59,935 nt of DNA from Streptomyces sp. ISL-12 (GTDB taxonomy: Bacteria; Actinomycetota; Actinomycetes; Streptomycetales; Streptomycetaceae), in NCBI RefSeq assembly GCF_018614415.1, contig NZ_JAGGOO010000124.1:1-59935 (forward strand), read 5' to 3'. Shown here piece after piece: positions 8,833-17,251 of this stretch; positions within the stretch are counted from its first letter, which is position 1; every line of letters starts with the position of its first letter. Made by a program: the position numbers and the translations under genes. The notes below the pieces were generated by a model, which saw only the letters and a list, made by a program, of their open reading frames with translations, was not told where the DNA came from and made no database searches.

Positions 8833-8914
8833 GTGCGGCCAATGTGCTCCCCGGGCCCCCGGCCGTCAAGAGGTGAAGCCGATAAAGTCCTTGCCCCGTG
8901 AGGGAGTTCAGCCT

Positions 8915-8941
8915 CCGAAGGGCACGAAAAGCGCCCTTCGG
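8915..8941 (-). terminator. Terminator hairpin after the L,D-transpeptidase gene
   Basis: CCGAAGGGC (8915-8923) pairs perfectly with GCCCTTCGG (8933-8941) around a 9-nt loop that reads GCTTTTCGT on the minus strand. It starts 33 nt after the stop of the minus-strand gene ending at 8974. Confidence 0.7.
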
Positions 8942-8973
8942 ACCGTGCCGTCCTCCCCGCACCGGCGGGCGGC

Positions 8974-9945
8974 TCAGCTCAGCGCGCTGCCCGCCTTCCA
9001 CTTCTTCCAGGACAGGTTCCAGCCGTTGAGTCCGTTGGCCGGGTCGACGGTTTTGTCGCCCGAGTTCTTCACGATCACCACGTCCCCCAGCAGCGAACCG
9101 TCGTAGAACTCGTACCCCGCCGTGTCCTCGTCCGCCCCGCCCTTGGCGTCGTGCAGGCCGATGCAGCCGTGGGTGCCGTTGGTGTGGCCGAAGGCGGAGG
9201 CGGCGGTCCAGTAGTTGCCGTGGATGAAGGTGCCGGAGGTGGTCAGCCGCTGGGCGTGCGGCACGTCCGCGATGTCGTACTCGTCGCCGAGCCCGACCGT
9301 CGAGGACTGCATCCGGGTCTCCTTCAGCCGCTCGCTGATCACCATGATCCCGGCCCAGGTGGTGTGCTCGGAGTCGCCGCCGGTGACGGGGTAGGTGGCG
9401 GTCTTCTCGCCGTCCCGGACGACCGTCATCTTCTCGGCCTTCAGATCGACGGTGCTGATCTGGGACCGGCCGATGCGGAAGGTGAAGTTCTTCGTCTGGG
9501 TGCCGTAGAGGTCGTCGGCGGCGCGGACGCCGGCCAGCCGGAGGCCGACGGTGACGGTGGTGTCCTTCGCCCAGTACTTCTTGGGCCGGAAGTCCAGCCG
9601 GGTGTCGCTGAACCAGTGGCCGACCACCTCGACCCCGGAGTCGGCGCTCACCGTGATCGCCGACTCCACCGCCGCCTTGCGGGTCACCGCGTGCGAGAAG
9701 GTGATCGACACCGGCATGCCGACGCCGTAGGTGCCGCCCGCCTCGGGGGTCACGGTCGCGGTGAGGGAGCGGGCCTCGGCGGTGCCGCTCGCCGGGGCGG
9801 TCCCCTCGGCGGCCCGCGCGGTGCCGGTGCCCGCGCCCGCCAGCGCCGCCGCGACCGGCACGGCGCCGAGCACGGCGAGCACCCCGCGCCGCGACCACCG
9901 TCCCGGCTGGGCGTCCTGCTGGTCGGATATGGGGTGGCTGCTCAC
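8974..9945 (-). CDS. Tat-exported L,D-transpeptidase (YkuD domain, Ig-like domain)
   Basis: 323 aa. The N-terminus has a twin-arginine signal (SRRGVLAVLG, residues 18-27, followed by a hydrophobic stretch). Next is an Ig-like domain of the kind found in mycobacterial and streptomycete Ldt proteins (about 60-160; WFSDTRLDFRPKKYW). The YkuD catalytic domain (about 165-295) carries HGNYW and THGCIGLHDAKG, with catalytic Cys261. Such enzymes make 3-3 cross-links in peptidoglycan outside the membrane. The GTG start has GAAAGG before it. Gene stands alone; a 15-bp palindrome overlaps the likely -10 region. Confidence 0.93.
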   Translation of the reverse strand: MSSHPISDQQDAQPGRWSRRGVLAVLGAVPVAAALAGAGTGTARAAEGTAPASGTAEARSLTATVTPEAGGTYGVGMPVSITFSHAVTRKAAVESAITVSADSGVEVVGHWFSDTRLDFRPKKYWAKDTTVTVGLRLAGVRAADDLYGTQTKNFTFRIGRSQISTVDLKAEKMTVVRDGEKTATYPVTGGDSEHTTWAGIMVISERLKETRMQSSTVGLGDEYDIADVPHAQRLTTSGTFIHGNYWTAASAFGHTNGTHGCIGLHDAKGGADEDTAGYEFYDGSLLGDVVIVKNSGDKTVDPANGLNGWNLSWKKWKAGSALS

Positions 9946-9978
9946 GGGACGGGCCTTTCGGGGGTTGGGCGGGGATCG

Positions 9979-9998
9979 GGTGCAGTCTGCACCTTATA
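9979..9998 (-). promoter_or_regulatory. Palindrome GGTGCAG-t-CTGCACC abutting a TATAAG -10 box
   Basis: A perfect 7-1-7 inverted repeat (9979-9993) lies 34 nt upstream of the L,D-transpeptidase start. On the minus strand a -10-like TATAAG (9998-9993) directly precedes it, so the palindrome would sit over the transcription start, the usual place for a repressor site. No regulator is identified; no clear -35 was seen. Confidence 0.4.
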
Positions 9999-10095
9999 GC
10001 TGGGTCGGAGCTGTGCGGCGCTGTTCGTCCCCTGGGGCGGCTGTGAGAAATGTGGCAGACGGGAACAGGCTCCCGGCCCGCGCGTCCGGTCCTCG

Positions 10096-10992
10096 TCAGG
10101 GGCGGGACGGCCCGCCCGGCCGCCACCCCAGCCCCCGTGAGATCCCGCGCGCCGCCAGCCGTACCGCCGGTGACAGCGCCGGGACGCGGACGGCGCCGTG
10201 CGGGACGACGACCGAGACGGCCGCCGTCACCGTCCCGTCCGGCCCGCGCACCGGGGCGGCCACCGAGACCGCGTCCTCGGTGACCTGCCGGTCACTGACC
10301 GCCACCCCCGTGCGCCGCACCTCCGCCAGCACCCCGCGCAGCCGGACCGGGTCGGTGACGGTGTACGGGGTGAAGGCGGCCAGCGGACCGGCGCAGTACT
10401 CCTCCTGGAACTCCGGTGCCCCGTGCGCCAGCAGGGCGAGGCCGACACCCGTGGCGTGCAGCGGCCAGCGGCCGCCCACCCGGATGTGCACGCCGACCGC
10501 CGACCGCCCCGACAGCCACTCGACGTAGACCACCTCGCCGCCGTCCCGCACCGCGAGCTGCACGTTCTCGTGCGTCGCCTCGTACAGGTCCTCCAGATGG
10601 GGCAGGGCGCTCTGCCGCAGTCCCAGGCCGCGCGGCGCGAGCGCGGCCACCTCCCACAGCCGCAGCCCCACGTGGTAACGCCCCGACCCGTCGCGCTCCA
10701 GGGCACCCCAGGCCGTGAGGGCGCCCACCAGCCGGTGCGCGGTGGTCAGGGTGAGCCCGGCCCGGCGGCTGATGTCCGTGAGGCACAGCGCGGCGTGCTC
10801 GTGGTCGAAGGCGGCGAGCACCGACAGCAGCCGGTCGGTCGCGGAACGGCCGGACGGGGGAGGAGCGGGGGCGGAAGGGCCGGGCGACAGAGAAGCGGGC
10901 GGAGGAGACGCGGACAGGGGAGCAGGGGGCAGGGAACGGTCGGACAAGGAACGGCCGGGGACGGAGGAGTCGGTGACGGAACGGACTGTCAT
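10096..10992 (-). CDS. IclR-family transcriptional regulator
   Basis: 298 aa from the ATG at 10992. A Ser/Pro-rich, repetitive N-terminus (about 45 residues) precedes a winged HTH (residues ~48-110; RLLSVLAAFDHEHAALCLTDIS then GLTLTTAHRLVGALTAWG) and an IclR effector domain (LRQSALPHLEDLYEATHENVQLAV; LHATGVGLALLA; RRTGVAVSDRQVTEDAVSVAAPV). It is divergent from the GH4 gene with 199 bp between them, so local control of that gene is likely. The start is set by GGAAAGAG about 10 nt upstream; upstream in-frame codons lack a ribosome site and would extend into low-complexity sequence. Confidence 0.87.
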   Translation of the reverse strand: MTVRSVTDSSVPGRSLSDRSLPPAPLSASPPPASLSPGPSAPAPPPSGRSATDRLLSVLAAFDHEHAALCLTDISRRAGLTLTTAHRLVGALTAWGALERDGSGRYHVGLRLWEVAALAPRGLGLRQSALPHLEDLYEATHENVQLAVRDGGEVVYVEWLSGRSAVGVHIRVGGRWPLHATGVGLALLAHGAPEFQEEYCAGPLAAFTPYTVTDPVRLRGVLAEVRRTGVAVSDRQVTEDAVSVAAPVRGPDGTVTAAVSVVVPHGAVRVPALSPAVRLAARGISRGLGWRPGGPSRP

Positions 10993-11191
10993 GGCGCCGG
11001 GTCTCTTTCCGGGAGGGGGCCGGTGCCGACCCCGGTGCGGTCGCGTACCGGGCGCGGCGGTCCCCGTGAAGGTAGGCACCGGACGCGCCCCGGTCAATGC
11101 GCCGGTACCCCGTCCGCCGGACGGCCCGCGTGCCATGATCGGCGGCAGCGGGGGCCGGCGGCGGGCCGGCCGGTGCGGGAAGGACGCGGGT

Positions 11192-12529
11192 GTGAGGCTG
11201 ACGATTCTGGGCGGCGGCGGATTCCGGGTGCCGCTGGTGTACGGGGCACTGCTCGGGGACCGCGGCGAGCGGCGGGTGAGCGAGGTGGTGCTGCACGACC
11301 TCGACGCGGACCGGCTGACCGCGGTGACCCGGGTCCTGGCCGAACAGGCCGCCGGCGTCCCCGACGCGCCCCGCGTCACGGCCACCACCGACCTCGACGA
11401 GGCGCTCACCGGCGCCGACTTCGTCTTCTCCGCGATCCGGGTCGGCGGCCTGGCGGGCCGCGCGGACGACGAACGGGTCGCGCTCGCCGAGGGCGTCCTC
11501 GGCCAGGAGACGGTCGGCGCGGGCGGCATCGCCTACGGCCTGCGGACCGTCCCCGTCGCCGTCGACATCGCCCGCCGGGTGGCCCGCCTGGCCCCCGACG
11601 CCTGGGTCATCAACTTCACCAACCCCGCCGGACTGGTCACCGAGGCGATGTCCCGGCACCTCGGCGACCGCGTCATCGGCATCTGCGACTCGCCGGTCGG
11701 CCTCGGCCGCCGTGTCGCCCGGGTGCTCGGCGCCGACCCGCGCGAGGCGTTCGTCGACTACGTCGGCCTCAACCACCTCGGCTGGGTGCGCGCGCTGCGC
11801 GTCGCCGGCCGCGACGAACTGCCCCGGCTGCTCGCCGACCCCGCCCTGCTCGGCTCCTTCGAGGAGGGCCGCCTCTTCGGCCCCGACTGGCTGCGCTCGC
11901 TCGGCGCGATCCCCAACGAGTACCTGCACTACTACTACTTCAACCGGGAAGCCGTACACGCCTATCGGCAGGCCGAGCGCACCCGTGGCGCCTTCCTGCG
12001 CGACCAGCAGGCCGGGTTCTACGCCGAGGCCCGCGACCCCGGTGTCTCCGCCCTGGAGCTGTGGCAACGCACCCGCGCCGAGCGCGAGGCCACCTACATG
12101 GCGGAGAACCGGGAGGCGGCCGGCGCCGGCGAACGCGAGGCCGAGGACCTCTCCGGCGGCTACGAGGAGGTCGCCCTCGCCCTGATGCGGGCCGTCGCCC
12201 GGGGCGAGCGCACCACCCTGATCCTCAACGTCCGCAACGGCTCCACGCTCGCCGCCCTCGACGCCGACGCCGTCATCGAGGTGCCCTGCCTGGTCGACGC
12301 GAGCGGCGCGCGTCCCCTGGCCACCGCGCCGCTGCCGGACCACGCCACCGGCCTCGTCTGCTCGGTCAAGGCCGTCGAACGCGAGATCCTCGCGGCGGCC
12401 GAGTCCGGCTCCCGCGCCCGGGCCGTGACGGCCTTCGCGCTGCACCCGCTCGTCGACTCCGTGAACGTGGCGCACCGCCTCGTCGACGGCTACACCGCCG
12501 TCCATCCCGGCCTCGCCTATCTCCGGTAG
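11192..12529 (+). CDS. GH4 family 6-phospho-beta-glucosidase-like enzyme
   Basis: 445 aa from a GTG preceded by GGAAGGAC. The N-terminus VRLTILGGGGFRVPLVYGALL is the NAD-binding Rossmann motif of GH4 enzymes, which use NAD+, Mn2+ and a redox elimination mechanism. Family features include VINFTNPAGLVTEAM, VIGICDSPVGLGRRVA (metal-binding Cys region), YVGLNHLGWV and IPNEYLHYYYF. Similarity is closest to the 6-phospho-beta-glucosidase branch. A phospho-sugar substrate would require a PTS or kinase not present in this window, so the physiological substrate remains open. Divergent from the IclR gene. Confidence 0.85.
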   Translation: MRLTILGGGGFRVPLVYGALLGDRGERRVSEVVLHDLDADRLTAVTRVLAEQAAGVPDAPRVTATTDLDEALTGADFVFSAIRVGGLAGRADDERVALAEGVLGQETVGAGGIAYGLRTVPVAVDIARRVARLAPDAWVINFTNPAGLVTEAMSRHLGDRVIGICDSPVGLGRRVARVLGADPREAFVDYVGLNHLGWVRALRVAGRDELPRLLADPALLGSFEEGRLFGPDWLRSLGAIPNEYLHYYYFNREAVHAYRQAERTRGAFLRDQQAGFYAEARDPGVSALELWQRTRAEREATYMAENREAAGAGEREAEDLSGGYEEVALALMRAVARGERTTLILNVRNGSTLAALDADAVIEVPCLVDASGARPLATAPLPDHATGLVCSVKAVEREILAAAESGSRARAVTAFALHPLVDSVNVAHRLVDGYTAVHPGLAYLR

Positions 12530-12702
12530 ACGAGGCCGCACTCCGGCCGGAACGTTCCCATGAAGAATTAAGGAACGCGCGAAGCCCCAGCTCAGCCGTG
12601 CTGTAGGGCGAAAATCGACCCCGGCGCGTCGCCTGCCGTACACCTCCGGTTCGCCTGCCGCCCCTGGGATGCGGCCAGTACGACGAAGAGAGAGGTGGCA
12701 CG

Positions 12703-13581
12703 GTGCGAGACCCGCGACTGTCCGCGATCGGCAAGGGACTGAAGCGCCGGGGGAGGCTGATGGCCCAGGCCGTCAGCCCGCCGCGCCGGGGCCTCGACGC
12801 GGTGCCCGCGCCCCGCAAGGCGGCGGACGACCGCGGCGGGTACACCGCCCCGCCCGCGCCGCGCCTGGTGGAGTCCCCGGTGTTCGTCCTGTCCTCGGTG
12901 CGCTCCGGGTCGACCCTGCTGCGGGTCCTGCTGAACAGCCACAGCCGCATCCGCGCCCCGCACGAGATGCATCTGCGCACCCTGCGCGTCCAGCTCTCCC
13001 GGCCGTTCACCCCCAAGGCCATGCAGGCGCTGGAACTCGACCGGGAGGAACTGGAGCACGTCCTGTGGGACCGGGTGCTCCACCTCGAACTGGTCCGCAG
13101 CAGCAAGGACGTCATCGTCGACAAGACCCCGGCCAACGTCCACGTCCTGCCCCGGCTGAGCCGATGTTGGCCCAAGGCCCGCCGGATCGTCCTGCTGCGC
13201 CACCCGGGCGCGGTCGTGGCCTCCCTCACCGCCCGCCGCAGCGACCCGGACCACACCGCCATCCGCGCCGAGGTCCTCGGTTACGCGGAGAAACTGGAGG
13301 AGGCGCGGCACGACCCCGCCGCCCACGTGATCACGTACGAGGACCTCACCGCCGAGCCGGAACGGGTCACCCGGGGCATCTGCGCGTACCTCGGCGTCCC
13401 CTGGGAGCCCGGCATGCTCGACTACGGCAGCAAGGACCACGGCGACTTCCGGCCCCAGCTGGGCGACTGGTCCGAGACCCTCAAGTCCGGCCGCATCCGC
13501 GCCGCCCGTTCCGCCGCCCCCGGCACCGACCTGCCGCCCCGGCTGCGGGACCTGGCACGGGCCTGGGGGTACCGGGACTGA
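12703..13581 (+). CDS. Sulfotransferase family protein
   Basis: 292 aa, GTG start after AGAGAGAGGTGG. The PAPS phosphosulfate-binding loop is visible as VFVLSSVRSGSTLLRVLLNSH (about residues 60-80), followed by the acceptor region IRAPHEMHLRTL and a second PAPS-binding segment ARRIVLLRHPGAVVASLTARR. The first 55 residues are basic and unstructured. It belongs with bacterial sulfotransferases that sulfate small molecules or glycans; the acceptor is not predictable. It is separated by 173 bp from GH4 and converges on the repeat-protein operon 32 bp away. Confidence 0.85.
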   Translation: MRDPRLSAIGKGLKRRGRLMAQAVSPPRRGLDAVPAPRKAADDRGGYTAPPAPRLVESPVFVLSSVRSGSTLLRVLLNSHSRIRAPHEMHLRTLRVQLSRPFTPKAMQALELDREELEHVLWDRVLHLELVRSSKDVIVDKTPANVHVLPRLSRCWPKARRIVLLRHPGAVVASLTARRSDPDHTAIRAEVLGYAEKLEEARHDPAAHVITYEDLTAEPERVTRGICAYLGVPWEPGMLDYGSKDHGDFRPQLGDWSETLKSGRIRAARSAAPGTDLPPRLRDLARAWGYRD

Positions 13582-13613
13582 CCGCCCGCCGCCGGTACCC
13601 CCGCACGCGTGCG

Positions 13614-16142
13614 TCAGGGACGGCGCGGCCGGGTCGGGGCGGGGCGCCGGTCCGGATAGGTGACGTCCGGTATCCCGACGCCCAGGGCGGTCAGGCGGCG
13701 GGCTGTCTCGGCGGGGCTCAGGCCCAGCCTGCCGACGACGGTCAGCACCTCCTCCATCTTCAGCGGCCCGTTGGGCTTCGGCAGCGCCAGGGCCACCTCC
13801 AGGTCGTCGGCGTCGGCCGTGACCGGCAGCTCGACGGCGTGGCCGAGGCGGGTCAGCCGCTCGGCGATCGCGACGGGGGAGTCGCCCGTGGCCCGCGCCG
13901 CGCGCAGCACGTGCTCCACCGCCGGTGTCCTCCGCCACGGCAGCCAGGGCGCCCGCCCGTCGAGGCCCTGACTGAGCACGAGGATGTCCACGTCGTCGAA
14001 GCCGTCGAGTTCCGGCAGGGTGTGCTGGGCGTAGCCGTACTCCCCGAGCCGCTCGTCGATCTCGGCCGGGGTACGGCCGAGCACCCGCGCGGCGCGCAGG
14101 ACATGACCGAGACCGGCGTCGCCGGAGAGCACCCAGGGGGCGTCGCCGTCCGCGTTCTGGCTGAGGATCAGGGCGTCCTCGGGCAGCGGGACGAACGGCA
14201 GGCGATGACCCAGGGCGACCAGCCGGGACGCGACCTCGTAGGCGCTGATCCCCAACCGGTGGGCGACGTCCCGGGGGTGGGCCCGGTCCACGGGCCGGCC
14301 GGGGTCGAGGAACTCCTTGCCCAGGCCGTACTGGCTGATGATCTCCAGGTCGTCGGGGTGGGACTCCTCCGGCAGTGAGCCGGGCAGGTGCCGGTACCCC
14401 AGGGCCCGCAGCCGGCGCCCGATCCCGGCCGGGCCGGTGCCTTCGGCCCGCGCCCGCCGGATGATGTGCCGGGGCGGCACGAGCGCGTCCGGGTCCAGCC
14501 AGCCGGTGTCGGTCCTGACCAGCGCGGCGGCGCCGGCACCGACCGGCCCGGCCGACGGATCGTCCGGCAGGACGACGTCGGTGTAGCCCAGCTCCCGGTA
14601 CCGCTGGGCGGCCTCCAGGACGCCGGTGCCCGCCTCCTCGGCGGCCCGCACGACCCGTCCGTAGGGCACCGTGTCCGTCAGCGGGGCCGGACCGCCCTCC
14701 CTCTGATCGGTGATGAGCCGGAGGTCGTCGTCGGTGACGACCCGGTCGGGCAGCTCGGGCACCCGGTCGTGGCCCAGTTCCCGCAGCCGGGCCACCACGG
14801 CCCCCACGTTCATGCCCTCGGAGTGCGCGCGGTACAGCACGTGCCCGACCGGCACGGGCTCGGCCCAGGAGATCCAGGGCGCGGAGTCGTCTTGCACCGG
14901 CGGGCTGATGAGCCGCAGGTCGCTCTCCCGTGCCTCGGCGGGGACGCCCCGCGCGGGCAGCGCGTAGCCGAGCCGGCGCAGCCGGTCGGCGGCCTCGGCG
15001 GGGGCCCGTCCGGTGCGGACGCAGACGACGAGGAGGTGGGGCAGCAGGTCGGGGCCGTGCTGCTGGGGCCGGCTGGTGCGCCCCCGCCAGACGCCCTCGA
15101 TCAGGTCGAGGTCCTCGGCGGTCACCGAGCCGGCCGGCGGGCCGTCGGGCAGCCGCCGGTGGCCCAGGTCGCGGAGCCGGGCGATGACCTTGTGCGGGTC
15201 CCGGCCGTGTGCCTGGGCGAAGCGCAGGACGTGGTGCAGCGGCACCGGCTGCCCGGCGTCGAGCCAGGGAGCCTGGCCGTCCAGCCCCTCACTGACCAGG
15301 ACCAGGTCGTCGGGGCCGGTCTCCGCCAGGCCGGGTCCGACGCGGAAGCCGAGGGCGGTGAACCGCTCGCCCAGCGCGGCCACCGCGGCGGCCGACTCCC
15401 GCGGGGTCTTCGGCGCGTCCGTGCGGTGCCGCAGGCTGGGCAGCACCCGCAGGGCATGGCCGAGCGGCACGGGTTCGGTGTCGGCCAGCAGGAAGCCGGA
15501 CTTCTTGAGCACCAGATGCCGGTCGTCGTCCTCGGCCCGGTCGGGGAAGGTGTCGGGGGAGGGCGCCCGGTAGCCCAGTTCAGCGAGGCGGTCGGCGAGT
15601 TCGCCGGGCGGCCGCTTCAGCTGGACGGCGGCGAGGATCGCGAGGGACCGCAGCCGAGGCGCGTCCTCCTCACACAGCCAGGGCCGGCCGCTCAGCCGTG
15701 GGCTGATCAGCTTCAGGTCGTCGTCGTCCACCGACTCCGGGAGCCGGTCGGAACCCGGCAGCGCCAGGCCGAGCGCGGCACAGCGGTCCGCCAGCTCGGC
15801 GGGCGGCCGTCCCAGTTTGCGGGCGGCACGCAGGACATGGGCCCGCAGGTACGGGAAGTCCGCCGTCGTGAGCCAGGGCGGGCGGCCGTCGAGGTCGCGG
15901 GTGAGCAGCTTGGTGTCGTCGTCGGTGAGCGAGGCGAGCAGCTCGGGCGGCGGCACCCGGTAGCCCAGTTCGGTGAGCCGGGCGGTCACGTCGGCGCGGT
16001 CCAGACGCCGTTGCCCCGCCGCGCGCAGGACATGGTGCGCCGGTACCGGCCGGTCCGGGTCCAGCCAGGGGGCCTCGCCGGTCAGGTCGGCGCTGACCAG
16101 GACACGCGCGGCGGGGTCGTCGGGGAGCGGGATCTTCGGCAT
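13614..16142 (-). CDS. 13-repeat helical protein (winged-HTH-like modules)
   Basis: 842 aa made almost entirely of about 13 degenerate modules of ~60-65 residues. Each contains a helix pair of the form GHVLRAARxxGRxPAE, then RLxxLGYxxP, followed by a DDLxLIS segment and a DGxAPWLxxxxPVP turn. Examples begin at HHVLRAAGQRR, AHVLRAARKLG, HHVLRFAQAHG, GHVLYRAHSEG, GHVLRAARVLG and EHVLRAARATG. No catalytic motif, signal peptide or membrane segment is visible. The modules superficially resemble small winged-HTH repeats known from actinobacterial adaptor proteins; that is an inference with low certainty. It is the last gene of an operon with the leucine-rich-repeat and ATP-grasp genes (gaps 41 and 90 nt). 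The start is the ATG at 16142 preceded by AGAAAGG. Confidence 0.75.
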   Translation of the reverse strand: MPKIPLPDDPAARVLVSADLTGEAPWLDPDRPVPAHHVLRAAGQRRLDRADVTARLTELGYRVPPPELLASLTDDDTKLLTRDLDGRPPWLTTADFPYLRAHVLRAARKLGRPPAELADRCAALGLALPGSDRLPESVDDDDLKLISPRLSGRPWLCEEDAPRLRSLAILAAVQLKRPPGELADRLAELGYRAPSPDTFPDRAEDDDRHLVLKKSGFLLADTEPVPLGHALRVLPSLRHRTDAPKTPRESAAAVAALGERFTALGFRVGPGLAETGPDDLVLVSEGLDGQAPWLDAGQPVPLHHVLRFAQAHGRDPHKVIARLRDLGHRRLPDGPPAGSVTAEDLDLIEGVWRGRTSRPQQHGPDLLPHLLVVCVRTGRAPAEAADRLRRLGYALPARGVPAEARESDLRLISPPVQDDSAPWISWAEPVPVGHVLYRAHSEGMNVGAVVARLRELGHDRVPELPDRVVTDDDLRLITDQREGGPAPLTDTVPYGRVVRAAEEAGTGVLEAAQRYRELGYTDVVLPDDPSAGPVGAGAAALVRTDTGWLDPDALVPPRHIIRRARAEGTGPAGIGRRLRALGYRHLPGSLPEESHPDDLEIISQYGLGKEFLDPGRPVDRAHPRDVAHRLGISAYEVASRLVALGHRLPFVPLPEDALILSQNADGDAPWVLSGDAGLGHVLRAARVLGRTPAEIDERLGEYGYAQHTLPELDGFDDVDILVLSQGLDGRAPWLPWRRTPAVEHVLRAARATGDSPVAIAERLTRLGHAVELPVTADADDLEVALALPKPNGPLKMEEVLTVVGRLGLSPAETARRLTALGVGIPDVTYPDRRPAPTRPRRP

Positions 16143-16183
16143 GGGGGCCTTTCTGCGGTGGGTGGGCGAGGACGCGGCGGGTG

Positions 16184-17161
16184 TCACTCGGCGACGGCCG
16201 TGTAACGGACGGGCTCGTCGTCCCAGTCGTCCTCCTCCTGCCGGCCGGACAGGTCCACCCGCACGCCCGCCGGTTCCAGCGCGTCCCACACGCGCAGCAT
16301 CATGGCGTCGCTGAGGTAGTGGTGGTGCAGGTCGAGGTAGCGCAGATGGGTGAGCGGCTGGCCGCGCAGCAGTGCCTCGGCGCCCTCGTCGCCCAGCGAG
16401 CCCATGGACAGGCGCAGCGAGTCCAGCCGCGCCACCACCGGCGCCTGGGCCACCGCGGCGGCTATCTCGTCCTGGAAGAGGCTGTTCTGCAACCCCAGGT
16501 GGCGCAGCGCGGGCAGCCGGTCGCCGTCCAGCAGCGGCCGCAGGTCGGCCACGGTCACGTCACAGCCGTAGTCCTCGACGCCCAGCCACACCTCCAGGCA
16601 GTCCAGGTTCGGCAGGCCGGAGGCGGCGACGCCGCGCACGACCTCGGCGGACAGCCCGCCGGCCTCGAAGCGCAGCGTACGCAGCCCCTCGTGGCGGAGA
16701 GCGGGGAACTCCAGGCCGTTGCTGCCGCGCACGCCCAGCTCCCGCAGACCGGGGTAGGCCCGCAGACAGGCGCTGACGTCGGACTGCTCGATCCAGGAGA
16801 CCTCGCTCTCCTCCATCTCGACATCGCCGAGGAAGAGCGCCTCCAGGGAGGTCAGCCGGTCGCTCAGCGCGTCGATGTCCTCGCCCATGGGGCCCCCGTC
16901 GAAGCCGTACCACGGGCTGCCGACGAGCAGCGCGCGGATCGAGGCCAGCGGCGCGGTGGCCACGAACCGGTTCCAGTAGTCGCCGGGGTTCTCGTTCTCG
17001 GCCCGCTCGCCGCACCGCAGGCGCCATGCCACGGACCCCGGGTCGTCCGGCAGCGGGCGGTCCTCACCGGCCTCGGGGAAGTCGAACACCGGCAGCCCGT
17101 GGAAGTGGCTCAGATGGTCGGGGCTGCGCGGATGCAGGGGCACGTCGGCCGGGAGTTCCAT
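16184..17161 (-). CDS. Leucine-rich-repeat protein of the STM4015 type
   Basis: 325 aa. After an N-terminal HLSHFHGLPVFDF segment and a WRLRCGERAENENPGDYWNRF region, irregular leucine-rich repeats run from about residue 75 to 300 (LTSLEALFLGDVE; YPGLRELGVRGSNGLEFPAL; LRTLRFEAGGL; LPALRHLGLQNS; LDSLRLSMGSLGDEGAEALL; LTHLRYLDLHHHYLSD). This matches proteins annotated as the STM4015 family, which often sit beside an ATP-grasp gene. The role is probably protein-protein recognition. Operon partner of the 13-repeat protein and the upstream ATP-grasp gene. Confidence 0.8.
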   Translation of the reverse strand: MELPADVPLHPRSPDHLSHFHGLPVFDFPEAGEDRPLPDDPGSVAWRLRCGERAENENPGDYWNRFVATAPLASIRALLVGSPWYGFDGGPMGEDIDALSDRLTSLEALFLGDVEMEESEVSWIEQSDVSACLRAYPGLRELGVRGSNGLEFPALRHEGLRTLRFEAGGLSAEVVRGVAASGLPNLDCLEVWLGVEDYGCDVTVADLRPLLDGDRLPALRHLGLQNSLFQDEIAAAVAQAPVVARLDSLRLSMGSLGDEGAEALLRGQPLTHLRYLDLHHHYLSDAMMLRVWDALEPAGVRVDLSGRQEEDDWDDEPVRYTAVAE

Positions 17162-17251
17162 GGTGGTCCTAGAGAGGTGACGGGTCGGTCAGGGCACGAC
17201 TGTTCTAGCAGTGGCCACTGACAACCCGTCACCTCGGGCCGCACACGCCTT

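Noticed and set aside
6278..9106. Long plus-strand open frame across araC and the GH16 gene
   Set aside because: Arg/Pro-rich, spans a strong terminator hairpin and two real genes on other frames; a shadow.
11040..11191. Longer N-terminus for the GH4 protein using upstream in-frame starts
   Set aside because: The upstream part is Arg/Gly/Pro-rich and overlaps the divergent IclR 5' region; the GTG at 11192 has a good ribosome site and begins the family's Rossmann strand.
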